Source: Clostridia bacterium
GTDB taxonomy: Bacteria > Bacillota > Clostridia > Oscillospirales > CAG-272
Direction: 5' to 3'
DNA length: 23,329 bases
NCBI GenBank assembly: GCA_017461825.1
Contig: JAFTXB010000269.1
Location: forward strand, 1-23,329
This document shows positions 7,672-15,783 of this stretch, one piece after another (within the stretch, counting starts at the first letter, position 1; each line of letters starts with the position of its first letter). The notes under the pieces are model-generated. The model did not search any database and was not told the origin of the DNA. It worked only from the letters and a program-made list of their open reading frames with translations. A program made the position numbers and the translations under genes.

Positions 7672-7781
7672 GGTTGTTTTTTTCCTTTCAAAATGTTTTT
7701 TTGATTTTTTGCCGTCCACCTGACGGCGGGAAAACCCATCCATGGGGGCAACGGCACGGCAAATTTGCGCGCACCGCTCAT
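7668..7781 (-). CDS. Doubtful 37-aa ORF in the gap before the beta-helix gene
   Basis: A full AAAGGAGG (7803-7796) sits in this gap with no established gene behind it. The next ATG, at 7781, opens a 37-codon frame beginning MSGARKFAVP. Its TGA overlaps the ATG of the beta-helix gene as ATGA. Overlap and ribosome binding site suggest a leader peptide for translational coupling. The 14-base spacing is long, however, and the composition is basic and Trp/Pro-rich with no recognisable character. It may equally be a remnant of a lost gene. Confidence 0.2.
   Translation of the reverse strand: MSGARKFAVPLPPWMGFPAVRWTAKNQKNILKGKKQP
7711..7727 (-). other. Hairpin in the mRNA between PHP and beta-helix genes
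   Basis: GCCGTC (7711-7716) and GACGGC (7722-7727) form a 6-bp stem with a 5-base loop. In the operon mRNA the hairpin is followed by an A-rich stretch up to the next ribosome binding site, not by U residues. It is therefore not a terminator; it may block nucleases or mark a processing site. Confidence 0.35.
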
Positions 7782-7825
7782 TTTGGCTTTGCTTTCCTCC
7801 TTTCATACAGTCCCTTTTTACGGCA

Positions 7826-8773
7826 TCAGAGCACCAGCGGCGACCAATCGCCGTCCGTGATGCCGACCGCGCGGCAGATCGCCTCGGCTCGCTCAATGCT
7901 TTCCATGCCTTTGAGCGAATGTGTGTCGGTGCCAATTGCAAATTTGACACCTGCCTCCTTGGCAATGCGCGTGATCTCGACCATGGGGTCGTCCGAATAC
8001 CCGTTTTCGGGGAGAAGATAGGAACAAAGGTTTATGTCAAAGGCAAGGTTCATTTCCGCCGCCCTTTTGCAGAGCGTGTAGACCTTTTCCTTATCGATGC
8101 GCCGCATCGCCTCAATTGCGACCTCCCTCGGCTCCAAAGGCTTGAATGGATGCGCTATGATGACCGGAACTCGCCTTGAAACCTCTTGGAACATGAGATT
8201 GTTCAATAACCTTTCAAAGCCATCGGTCAAAAACTTGGATACGTAATCGGTAAAATCGAGCTTTTCGGCAAACAACGGATAGCTGTCGTCAACCCAAAGC
8301 GACCCTGCCATGCGCTTACGCGTGGCTTCGGTCAGCTCGGGAAAATGCCTTTTTAATCGCTCGGCAACGTCTCGCTGAATTTCATAAAATTCCTCGGGCA
8401 GAGCCAGCGTGAAATTGCGGAACTGCGTGTGCGTGTAGGGCACCTGCAAATAGTCAAACAGCTGTGCGGCATCGGGCGTGATGCCCAAAGTGTCACTCAT
8501 GCCGCAATACTCGGTTTCAGCCCCGAAATACAGCCTTACCCCCTTTAGATCCTTTGGGATGCTGTTTTTCTCCTGCATGATAAACGAAACCGATTGCCCC
8601 TTGTACCAACCGTTGGGCGCGCCTGCGGCAACATCCCATAAATGATTGGAAATTCCCAGCGCGCGATAGCCCATTTCGGCGGCTTTCGCAACGTAGGCTT
8701 CAATTGTTGCCTCGGGATCGTTACAGCACGGCGAAAAGAGCGTATGCGTGTGCATATCGTGTAACACCTTCAT
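7826..8773 (-). CDS. PHP-domain phosphoesterase (histidinol-phosphatase-like)
   Basis: 315 aa, cytoplasmic. The PHP metal-site motifs appear in order: H8-x-H10 (DMHTHT), H44 (ISNH), E86 (GAETEY), H115 (YTHT), H208 (IIAHP) and D283-x-H285 (GTDTHS). The length and layout match the HisK/HolPase-type PHP proteins, which hydrolyse phosphomonoesters, but there are no histidine-synthesis genes nearby. A role in processing products of the surrounding operon is more likely. Start: the ATG at 8773 has GGAGG 5 bases away; an in-frame ATG 15 bases earlier lacks this. It begins 11 bases after the stop of the MBL lipoprotein gene. It is one of only two or three operon products without an export signal. Confidence 0.85.
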   Translation of the reverse strand: MKVLHDMHTHTLFSPCCNDPEATIEAYVAKAAEMGYRALGISNHLWDVAAGAPNGWYKGQSVSFIMQEKNSIPKDLKGVRLYFGAETEYCGMSDTLGITPDAAQLFDYLQVPYTHTQFRNFTLALPEEFYEIQRDVAERLKRHFPELTEATRKRMAGSLWVDDSYPLFAEKLDFTDYVSKFLTDGFERLLNNLMFQEVSRRVPVIIAHPFKPLEPREVAIEAMRRIDKEKVYTLCKRAAEMNLAFDINLCSYLLPENGYSDDPMVEITRIAKEAGVKFAIGTDTHSLKGMESIERAEAICRAVGITDGDWSPLVL

Positions 8774-8784
8774 AAAAACCTCCG

Positions 8785-10614
8785 TCAATCGCTGTTTTTG
8801 GAAAGATATTCGGCAATGTTTTCATAGGATTTGACCGTCACTTTTCCGCCCGACAGCGTGAAAACGTCCACGTCATCGTTGGCAATGTAAACATTGTCCT
8901 TCAGCTTGCCGTTTGTAAAGAAATATGAGTTCATTCCGCCGCGCCATGTGGGGCTGATGCATTGAATAAAATCAAAATCGTCTACTCCCGGCTCGGGGCG
9001 CGAAAGATCTCCCGTGCTGAGCGGCCAAATAACGTAAGTAGGTTTGATTTTTGTATGCAGTTGATAGGCGTTGTCCTCCACGCCGTGATGCGCCACGTGC
9101 ATAATGTCGGACTTAAAGGTTGCGTCGCTGTAGTAAAGCGGCAACAGCCTGCCCATTGCGGTGGTGGCATCGGCATTGATGAAGGTCTTAACGCCCTCCG
9201 CCTCAATGGTGAGCACGATGCTTGTATCGTTGTAATCGGCAAGCGGCGTGGGTGCCTGCAGTTCGTGGGTGTAAAGCACTGTCAGCTTGGCGTTTCGAAT
9301 ATAGTGCACCTGCCCCGCATGCGCATGGACGTGCTTGGAATTGGGATAGCTTTTTGCCATGGCGTTTTCGGCTTTTGTCCAGCGCGCCGAGCCCTCGGCA
9401 TACTCACCCGGCGTTGCGATCACACTGCTAACGGGAATGTTGTAAATAAACTGCTCAACCGTAACTCGATTCGCATATTTTTCGGTAAACCCGAGAAACG
9501 CGCCGAGGTGGTCGTGGTGCCCGTGGGTAAAGATCCACGCCGCAATCACGATCTTGCCGTTTGGCGCCTGCTCGCGCAAAGCCGAATAAAGCAGATCATA
9601 ATTGGTGGCAACCTCATATCCGCCGTCGATGACGATAAAGCTACCGTCCTCCAAGCGCATCAGATACGACATGCCCGCCATGATCCCTTGTTCGTAGTTT
9701 AATCCCAAAGAGGTAAACAGCGTGCTTGTTATTCCCTTTTGATACTGATTCTCCGCCGCTGTTGTGGGCAAAGCGGTGTTTTTACTGCTCTCCATAATGA
9801 CACGCAGCTGTTTTTTGGTGGGGGTCCAGTAACAATGCAGATATTTTTCACCCTTTTGGTATACGGTGTACACATTTCGGTCGATCGTGTTTGTTTGGCA
9901 CGCCTCGTAGCCCGCCGCCTGAACGTCGGCGGTATAGGTCTCGTAATCGTCGTTACCGAATTCCGAGAAAAACAACTCGTACGCGCCCTTTGACACCTCA
10001 AAAAGATTAATTTCGGGCTTACTGCTACCGCTGTATTTCGGGAAACCGGATGCCTCGGAAACAAGCGTTACGATCTCACGGTAATTCCCTTTTACGCTGA
10101 TCCGCTTCCCGCTGTCGGTCTGCTCATTGAGAATGGCAAGCAGATCGTTCACGGCGCGGGTGAGCTTATCCTGCATATAGCTGACAACCGCCAGCTTATT
10201 GCCCACGGCAATGATGCCGTACTCGTTATATTCGATCTGCTCCTTTGCCTGCGCCGTTTCGGGGTAATTGGTATCTCCAATGAGGATCTCCACCACAGAG
10301 GGGTCATGGTTTTGATTCTCCATCAGCCAATCGTCCGCCACTTCGCACTCGATGCCGCTGTTCTTTTGGATGCGTTTTGCAACGTTTTCGGCAAGCTTTT
10401 GAACGTCCTCCGAGCAATTGGCGGGAACGACTACCCGCGCCGCCGAGCCATCCCCCGCAAGCAGGAGATCGGCGGCGGGTGCCGCTGCCGTTGTGTCCTC
10501 GGGCTCGGTGATGTTCTCCTTGCCGTTATCGCAGGAAACACACGCAATCAGCACTGCAAACAAAGCCAAACAGCAAACCAACCGTTTGAGGTTGAAACGC
10601 GCTCTGTTTTTCAT
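8785..10614 (-). CDS. Lipoprotein with GH67-N-like domain and ComEC-type metallo-beta-lactamase domain
   Basis: 609 aa. The signal peptide has lipobox L-I-A-C (Cys25; a second Cys at 28). Residues 50-185 resemble the small alpha/beta domain found before glucuronidase-type glycosidases (EILIGDTNYP, YGIIAVGNKLAVVS). Residues 235-283 are the adaptor also found in the 674-aa MBL protein (NVYTVYQKGE...QLRVIMES). The MBL domain (about 308-555) carries FIVIDGGY, T-H-G-H-H-D-H (363-369), Asp482 in INAD and A-H-H-G (508-511), so the metal site looks intact. It is predicted to be anchored outside the membrane and to cleave a phosphodiester-type bond; the substrate is unknown. The start was set at the ATG at 10614, which overlaps the upstream stop as TGATG and has GGAG 10 bases upstream; an in-frame ATG at 10635 is the alternative. 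Confidence 0.87.
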   Translation of the reverse strand: MKNRARFNLKRLVCCLALFAVLIACVSCDNGKENITEPEDTTAAAPAADLLLAGDGSAARVVVPANCSEDVQKLAENVAKRIQKNSGIECEVADDWLMENQNHDPSVVEILIGDTNYPETAQAKEQIEYNEYGIIAVGNKLAVVSYMQDKLTRAVNDLLAILNEQTDSGKRISVKGNYREIVTLVSEASGFPKYSGSSKPEINLFEVSKGAYELFFSEFGNDDYETYTADVQAAGYEACQTNTIDRNVYTVYQKGEKYLHCYWTPTKKQLRVIMESSKNTALPTTAAENQYQKGITSTLFTSLGLNYEQGIMAGMSYLMRLEDGSFIVIDGGYEVATNYDLLYSALREQAPNGKIVIAAWIFTHGHHDHLGAFLGFTEKYANRVTVEQFIYNIPVSSVIATPGEYAEGSARWTKAENAMAKSYPNSKHVHAHAGQVHYIRNAKLTVLYTHELQAPTPLADYNDTSIVLTIEAEGVKTFINADATTAMGRLLPLYYSDATFKSDIMHVAHHGVEDNAYQLHTKIKPTYVIWPLSTGDLSRPEPGVDDFDFIQCISPTWRGGMNSYFFTNGKLKDNVYIANDDVDVFTLSGGKVTVKSYENIAEYLSKNSD

Positions 10615-12134
10615 CACCCGATCACTCCAAACCATTCATCCAACTTTTGGAGCTCTTTGTTAAAGCCGGTCTTGTAGGTCAAAAGGAGACGGGGAACCGA
10701 ATAAGACGCATAGTAGCTGGGCTCACGCCACATCTTTTGCACGATGTCTCCAATGGTCATAGCGTAGATCTGACCGTAGTCGAATTTTGCGCGCTCGAGG
10801 ATCAAGTCAAATACCTTGCTCGAATCCTCAGTGTTGACGTAACGGGTCTTGAGAATACGCTCGAAATAGTAGGGATAGATATCGCGGTAGCTTTCGGCAT
10901 ACATCAATTCCAGCACAGCGCTCAACATTTCTCCGTTCATGCTCGAATACGATGGGATAGATTGGATATTGTAGCAGTCGCCCACGTTGCTGCCGTATTC
11001 CTTTTGGTTATCGTCATACTTCGGGATCGGAAGAATTCCAAACTCGTCCTCCATATCGCGATAGACCGCATTGTGACGGAAGTTGTGGCTAACGACCTGA
11101 TGCGCAAACAAGATCTGATTGTTGGCAAACATATCCACGATCACGCCCGAATTGGAATTGAGATAAGAGCCTTCCGCATTGAACAGCGCATAGATCTTAT
11201 CGGTGGCATCATCCCAGATATCGGTGCTCGATTCGCGCAGGGTATGCGTTCCGTCATCGTTAGTTTGTACAAGGTACTGCTCAAAGCCCTGGAGATAGCA
11301 ATCGTAGCCTTGCGTCCATGTCACACCGGCAACCGCATAAAAATCATTCTCATTCTTGTTCATGCTGTTGTCACGGTCCTCGTAATAGGTATTGGCATAT
11401 TCATACAGCTTTTCGTATGTCCATTCCCCATTGAGCACCAGCTCATACATATTGGGCAAGCCGTAAGCCTCTGCCAACGCAATGTTGAAATAAATGACGT
11501 TGAGACGGTCAAGGAAGGAAAGGTTGAGGTGACCCACAGCAAAATAAAGCTGATCGTTGACCGTTGCCGCCTCGCGGTGCTTTGCATTCCACCACGGCTT
11601 GTCGAAATCGAGATACGGCAGTTTTTCCTCATCGAGCAGGTTCACGTAGCAATCCATCAGCGACGCAACGGCACCGTAAGAGGCAAAATGGCTTACAATG
11701 TCATAGGTGCCGAGATCGGCGGAGCGGTCGTTGATAATTGCGGAATTGAATTGCTCGGTGTTCAGATCCTTTCCCGACTCGTTACAAGGCAGATGATAGT
11801 AATTGAACACAACGCCAAGCTGCTCGCTGACATAAGCGTTTCGCTCAAACACCGCTTCATCAACCGCATCCTCCATTTTATCGTTGTACCACTCGTAGTA
11901 GTACTGGTCTCCCGCACGCAGCAAAAGCGAAATTTCGGTGTTTCCAAAATCCAGCTCTCTCGAAACACCGTCATCGACATGGAGACGTCCCCATTCGTCG
12001 TATTCCGATGTTTCGCCCTCGGTTTCAACCACCTCTTCTGTGGTGACCTCTCCGTCATCCGTATCCTTGCCGCAACCCGCAAGCAGGGTCAAAAGAATTC
12101 CGAAGACCGTCAGTAAAATCATAAATCTTTTCAT
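10614..12134 (-). CDS. Extracellular solute-binding lipoprotein (family 1-like), copy 2
   Basis: 506 aa. Lipobox L-L-A-G-C (Cys21), then an acidic Thr/Glu-rich linker to about residue 47 and a large periplasmic-binding-protein-like domain. Landmarks are DEWGRLHVDDG, FERNAYVSEQLGV, NLSFLDRLNVIY and DFGILPIPKYDD; the last is typical of family 1 sugar-binding proteins, where FG-x-x-P-x-P-K-Y is common. It is closely paralogous over its whole length to the next protein (12342-13874). No ABC permease or ATPase gene lies in the window, so it either serves a distant transporter or acts as a surface binding or sensing protein. Start: ATG at 12134 with AGAGG 8 bases upstream. The stop overlaps the start of the MBL lipoprotein gene by one base, implying coupled translation. 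Confidence 0.85.
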   Translation of the reverse strand: MKRFMILLTVFGILLTLLAGCGKDTDDGEVTTEEVVETEGETSEYDEWGRLHVDDGVSRELDFGNTEISLLLRAGDQYYYEWYNDKMEDAVDEAVFERNAYVSEQLGVVFNYYHLPCNESGKDLNTEQFNSAIINDRSADLGTYDIVSHFASYGAVASLMDCYVNLLDEEKLPYLDFDKPWWNAKHREAATVNDQLYFAVGHLNLSFLDRLNVIYFNIALAEAYGLPNMYELVLNGEWTYEKLYEYANTYYEDRDNSMNKNENDFYAVAGVTWTQGYDCYLQGFEQYLVQTNDDGTHTLRESSTDIWDDATDKIYALFNAEGSYLNSNSGVIVDMFANNQILFAHQVVSHNFRHNAVYRDMEDEFGILPIPKYDDNQKEYGSNVGDCYNIQSIPSYSSMNGEMLSAVLELMYAESYRDIYPYYFERILKTRYVNTEDSSKVFDLILERAKFDYGQIYAMTIGDIVQKMWREPSYYASYSVPRLLLTYKTGFNKELQKLDEWFGVIG

Positions 12135-12212
12135 CGAATATCCTCTCTTTTCTTTTTTTATTTTGAAATCCAATGCATCTTTGATACCGCCCCTCTTATA
12201 CGAATCCCAAAT

Positions 12213-12288
12213 AGAAATTTTGATTTCTGTTTGCGGTAAAACAAGGCATTTGTTTTGCCGGTCAATTAAAATGTTCAATATTTTAATT
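12213..12288 (-). other. Structured 207-base spacer between the two solute-binding genes
   Basis: The gap 12135-12341 is by far the longest inside the operon. It holds three successive inverted repeats: 12264-12272 with 12280-12288 (9 of 9), 12234-12244 with 12250-12260 (10 of 11), and 12213-12218 with 12223-12228 (6 of 6). I see no convincing promoter, U tract or gene here. RNA processing, stabilisation of the upstream mRNA or attenuation are all possible. Confidence 0.4.
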
Positions 12289-12341
12289 AGGGATTTGTAT
12301 TATTATCGGATAGAAAGATGCGTCGGAATCACAATCTGTTA

Positions 12342-13874
12342 TCAATTCAAAATACCAAACCATTTATCCAAGCTCTCAAGCTTCTTGTTCAAACCGTTTT
12401 TATAGCTCAAAAGCAATCTCGGGATCGAAATATTATCGTAGTAGCAAGGCTCACGCCACAGCTTTTGGATCATGTCATCCAGTGCCACAGCGTAGATCTG
12501 TCCAAAATCAAAATCCGCCTGTGCCAGAATGAGATCAAAAACCATGGAGGAATCCTCGGTCTTGACATATCGTGTTTTCATAACACGTTCGAAATAATAC
12601 GGATAAACGTCCCGATAGCTTTCAGCATATAAAAGCTCCATCACAGCGCTCAACATCTTACCGTCGACTTTTGAATAGGAGGGAATTGACACAATGTTGT
12701 AGCAATCGCCCACATTGCTCCCGTATTCCTGCTGCTCCGCATCGTATTTCGGGGTGGGCAGGATACCAAAATCATCCTCCATATCGCGATAGAGCGCATT
12801 ATGCGTGAAATTGTGGCTGACAACCTGATGCGCAAACAAAAGCTGACGGTTGGCAAACATTTCAACGATCTTGTCCTCGCTTTCGCTGATAATACCCTCC
12901 ATATTCAAAAAGGAGCCTTCCGCGTTAAACAGCGCATAGATCTTGTCGGTGGCACTTTCCCAAATATCAAGCCCCTCATCCCGTACGATGTGAGTTCCGT
13001 CCTCATTTTCCGTAACGATGCTTTGCTTAAAGCCCTGAATATACTGATCATAGGAATTTGTCCACATCGGACCGCCAACGGCGTAAAAATCCGCGTTGCT
13101 CTTCTTTTGATCGTTGTCGCGGTCCTCATAATAAGTACACGCATATTCATACAGCTTTTCATACGTCCACTCCCCATTGAGCACCAGCTCATACATATTC
13201 GGCAAACCGTATGCTTCGGCAAGTGTCATATTATAATAAATGACATTGAGACGGTCAAGCAATGATAGGTTCAAGCTCCCCACCGCAAAATACAGCTGCC
13301 CGTTTATCGTACATGCCTTTTGATGGTTTTCATTCCACCACGGCTTTGAAAGATCAAGATACGGCAGCTTTTCGGTATCCAGCAGATTGACGTAACATTC
13401 CATGAGCGCAACCGATGCGCCAAAACCCGCAAAATGGCTTACAAAATCATAGTTCCCCAGATCGGCAGAACGGTCGTTGATGATCGCCGCATCAAACACC
13501 GCTGTACCTGATGCGCCCGATTCATTGCAGGGCAGATATTCATAATTGAATACGACCCCAAGCTGCTCACTGACATACGCGTTTCTGTCAAACACTGCCT
13601 CGTCAACCGCATCATTGACCTCTTCCATGACCCATTCATAACGGAAGTTCTCACCCTCTCGGAGCAAAAAGGTGATCTCTTCATTCCCAAAATCAAATGT
13701 CCTCGGAACACCGTCCCCTACGTAAGGTCTCCCCCACTCGTCAAACGCAGATGTTGTGGTCTCTTCATTTGGTGCGGTTTCTTCGGTATGATCCGGTGGG
13801 TCGCTTTTGGAGCACCCGACCAATATCAAAGCAAGCATGCTCCAGATAAGCAATAAACACAACGCTCTTTTCAT
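12342..13874 (-). CDS. Extracellular solute-binding lipoprotein (family 1-like), copy 1
   Basis: 510 aa. Lipobox L-V-G-C (Cys21), a short Glu/Thr linker, then a domain that matches the 10614-12134 protein almost block for block: DEWGRPYVGDG, DRNAYVSEQLGV, AIINDRSADLG, GEWTYEKLYEYA and FGILPTPKYD. It differs mainly in a few extra residues near SESEDK (about 301). Start: ATG at 13874 with AAAGGAAG 8 bases upstream, 13 bases after the nucleoside-hydrolase stop. Such lipoproteins normally deliver sugars or oligosaccharides to an ABC importer; none is encoded here. Two copies in tandem suggest gene duplication with ligand divergence. Confidence 0.85.
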   Translation of the reverse strand: MKRALCLLLIWSMLALILVGCSKSDPPDHTEETAPNEETTTSAFDEWGRPYVGDGVPRTFDFGNEEITFLLREGENFRYEWVMEEVNDAVDEAVFDRNAYVSEQLGVVFNYEYLPCNESGASGTAVFDAAIINDRSADLGNYDFVSHFAGFGASVALMECYVNLLDTEKLPYLDLSKPWWNENHQKACTINGQLYFAVGSLNLSLLDRLNVIYYNMTLAEAYGLPNMYELVLNGEWTYEKLYEYACTYYEDRDNDQKKSNADFYAVGGPMWTNSYDQYIQGFKQSIVTENEDGTHIVRDEGLDIWESATDKIYALFNAEGSFLNMEGIISESEDKIVEMFANRQLLFAHQVVSHNFTHNALYRDMEDDFGILPTPKYDAEQQEYGSNVGDCYNIVSIPSYSKVDGKMLSAVMELLYAESYRDVYPYYFERVMKTRYVKTEDSSMVFDLILAQADFDFGQIYAVALDDMIQKLWREPCYYDNISIPRLLLSYKNGLNKKLESLDKWFGILN

Positions 13875-13887
13875 CGTTTTTCTTCCT

Positions 13888-14820
13888 TTACAGATTCTTT
13901 TTCAATTTATTGAACAGATCGGCAAGCAACTCGTTTCGGTGTATGTACCAAATGTATTTAATTGGATGCCGATCCTCCGAAAACGCATAATAATGATCGT
14001 ACTCCGGAATCGGCGCGGGAATGGTCTGTTCCATCATAAATCTTTGGTTATCGTTTAAAAGCCATGCCACTGCGGTGACATCCCAGATCGGTTTTGACCA
14101 TACCGTCCCACCCGAGCATCGCTTCTCCATATCTGAAAGAATACGAATGAGATAATCGCAAAGTGGGTTGGAATCCCGAAGCCAAAATTCAAGTTCGGGA
14201 ACGCTGACGGCAAAAGATGAAACAACACCGTTGCACGGAAGAAGCACCATGGGAACACCGCTCCCCATCACAACTCTTGCGGCTGCAACATCTTGCATGA
14301 GATTAAACTCCCTATTATGTGTCCAATTCAGCGCGTGTCCCCCCAACCACACAACCACGATCTTTTTGATAATAGTGGGGTCGGCAAGAATCGCGGAAGC
14401 TACATTGGTAATAGCACCGATTGAAACCACGTATAAAGGATCGTCGCTCATACGAGCATTTGCTCGCATAATGAGATCGCGAACCGCATCCGACAGAATC
14501 GGCGATTCTTCATCGGGAAGATAGCACGTGGCACCTCGATAGGTATTGCCCGCAAGCTCGGATTTTCCGCAAAGATCGAGAATTTTCAAAATCTCATGAT
14601 AGCTCTTCTCCATTCCCTCGGCAGGTGTAGCCGCCAAACTGTTTTTGAAGGGAGCTGCATAGATCGCATTGCAGTTGAGTTTTTCATCCGATCGCAAAAG
14701 ATAAGCAAGAGCAAATTGATCATCGATCTCATTGTAAGCATCGGTATCGATTACTACATCCACCTTGCCATTTGGCACAGATGGAACTGACAAAAATGGG
14801 GTCGTTTCCTTATTGTTCAT
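13888..14820 (-). CDS. Nucleoside-hydrolase-like protein with substituted active-site His
   Basis: 310 aa, no export signal. The calcium-binding signature of the inosine-uridine nucleoside hydrolase fold is present as D25-T-D27 followed by N-E-I-D33-D34, along with the N-x-E-F-N loop (169-173) and Asp247. The position before Asp247, where characterised purine/pyrimidine nucleoside hydrolases carry the leaving-group His (HD), is Trp here (PIWDVTAVAW). The protein may therefore act on a different ribosyl or glycosyl substrate, or with a different proton donor. It is the first gene of the long operon. Start: ATG at 14820 with AAGGAG 8 bases upstream; an upstream in-frame ATG would place the promoter inside the gene. 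Confidence 0.82.
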   Translation of the reverse strand: MNNKETTPFLSVPSVPNGKVDVVIDTDAYNEIDDQFALAYLLRSDEKLNCNAIYAAPFKNSLAATPAEGMEKSYHEILKILDLCGKSELAGNTYRGATCYLPDEESPILSDAVRDLIMRANARMSDDPLYVVSIGAITNVASAILADPTIIKKIVVVWLGGHALNWTHNREFNLMQDVAAARVVMGSGVPMVLLPCNGVVSSFAVSVPELEFWLRDSNPLCDYLIRILSDMEKRCSGGTVWSKPIWDVTAVAWLLNDNQRFMMEQTIPAPIPEYDHYYAFSEDRHPIKYIWYIHRNELLADLFNKLKKNL

Positions 14821-14866
14821 AGAGATACTCCTTGTGAGATTACATAAATCTATTTGAATCGTCTCT

Positions 14867-14875
14867 ATTATAGCA
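14867..14875 (-). promoter_or_regulatory. Extended -10 promoter of the ten-gene operon
   Basis: The minus strand reads TGCTATAAT (14875-14867), a perfect extended -10 element. No good -35 box lies 16-18 bases upstream, which suggests activator dependence, fitting the divergent AraC-family gene. The leader to the ATG at 14820 is about 40 bases. Confidence 0.6.
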
Positions 14876-14960
14876 AAAAGCATTGTCTCATTCATTCACT
14901 TTTTGATATTTTTCTTATATGTTTTGAAAAAACGTTTTATATAAAGTTGCCAAACATCTA

Positions 14961-14989
14961 TTGATTTTTAAAGTCAACTATGATATAAT
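14961..14989 (+). promoter_or_regulatory. SigA-type promoter of the AraC-family regulator
   Basis: TTGATT (14961-14966), a 17-base spacer, then TATAAT (14984-14989). The -35 overlaps an imperfect palindrome, TTGATTTTTAAAGTCAA (14961-14977), a possible autoregulatory site. Confidence 0.7.
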
Positions 14990-15028
14990 AAAACCATATA
15001 ATATAAAAATTCGCAGAAAGGACCCATC

Positions 15029-15778
15029 ATGAACCATCTCTGCTTTTATTACTCTACAGACAGAAAAAAGGACGAAAGCATCAATATCCATACGCATAGC
15101 TGTTGGGAAATCGTTTACTATAAAAGCTGTGCCGGAAAAACAGACATAGGCGGCATAGAATATCATTTTCGTGAAAATACATTTGCTATTCTACCGCCCC
15201 AAGTCCCTCATAACGAAACACATTTTCAAGGCGGACACCTTACTTTTATCGGATTTGAAGCGGAAAATTTAAAAATTGCCGGCGGGATCTTTAATGACGA
15301 TCCGTATCAAAATATCAAACATCTGGTGAGCAGGATCCACACCGAGGCAAAAAATAAATTTTCCGATTCCAAGCAAATGGTGGATATCCTGATCCGCGAG
15401 CTTACGGTTTATCTCAACCGTTTGCAGTCTCCAAATCCCGTACAAACCAACGGATTGCGCTACGCAAAGCGTTTTATTGACGAAAACTATAGCTGGAAGA
15501 TCAATTTTATCGATCTTGCAAAAAGCTGCGGATATACCTTTGACTCCTTTCGGTACAGCTTTAAAAAAGAATACGGTGTCTCTCCAAAAAGCTATCTGAT
15601 CGATTTGCGTCTTGAAAAAGCAAAAACGCTTCTTGAGTCAAACGAACAGAACTGTACACAGATCGCTTATACCTGCGGCTTTTCGAACGCCGCGCAGTTT
15701 TCCACGATGTTCCGTCTCAAATATGGAATTACCCCCAAGGATTTTGCAAGGATCCCGAAAGAAACCGAAGTAACATAA
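15029..15778 (+). CDS. AraC-family transcriptional regulator
   Basis: 249 aa. The N-terminal part (1-90) is a cupin-like sensing domain: HTHSCWEIVYY, then the strand FAILPPQVPHNE. The C-terminal part (about 143-243) is the double helix-turn-helix of AraC/XylS proteins: NFIDLAKSCGYTFDSFRYSFKK, then CGFSNAAQFSTMFRLKYGITPKDF. It lies divergent to the long operon with 208 bases between start codons, and the operon promoter lacks a -35 box. It is therefore the obvious candidate activator, probably responding to a sugar or degradation product. Start: ATG at 15029 with AGAAAGGA upstream. The gene ends at a strong terminator. Confidence 0.9.
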   Translation: MNHLCFYYSTDRKKDESINIHTHSCWEIVYYKSCAGKTDIGGIEYHFRENTFAILPPQVPHNETHFQGGHLTFIGFEAENLKIAGGIFNDDPYQNIKHLVSRIHTEAKNKFSDSKQMVDILIRELTVYLNRLQSPNPVQTNGLRYAKRFIDENYSWKINFIDLAKSCGYTFDSFRYSFKKEYGVSPKSYLIDLRLEKAKTLLESNEQNCTQIAYTCGFSNAAQFSTMFRLKYGITPKDFARIPKETEVT

Positions 15779-15783
15779 AAAAG

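Noticed and set aside
7672..7965. N-terminal extension of the first beta-helix protein
   Set aside because: It would overlap the PHP gene and bury a clear signal peptide in the middle of the protein.
10647..12116. 489-codon plus-strand frame opposite a solute-binding lipoprotein gene
   Set aside because: It has the mirror-image Val/Ile/His-rich look of an antisense frame, and the minus strand has a lipobox and family motifs.
12135..12341. Riboswitch or internal promoter in the gap between the two solute-binding genes
   Set aside because: No known riboswitch core was recognised, and no -35/-10 pair with acceptable spacing; only inverted repeats can be supported.
2282..13874. Shared W-F near the C-termini of the solute-binding proteins (WFGVIG, WFGILN) as part of the same tail motif
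   Set aside because: The residues before it do not match D-I-x-L-x-A-P, and the two proteins are paralogs, so the likeness to the peptide tail is probably chance.
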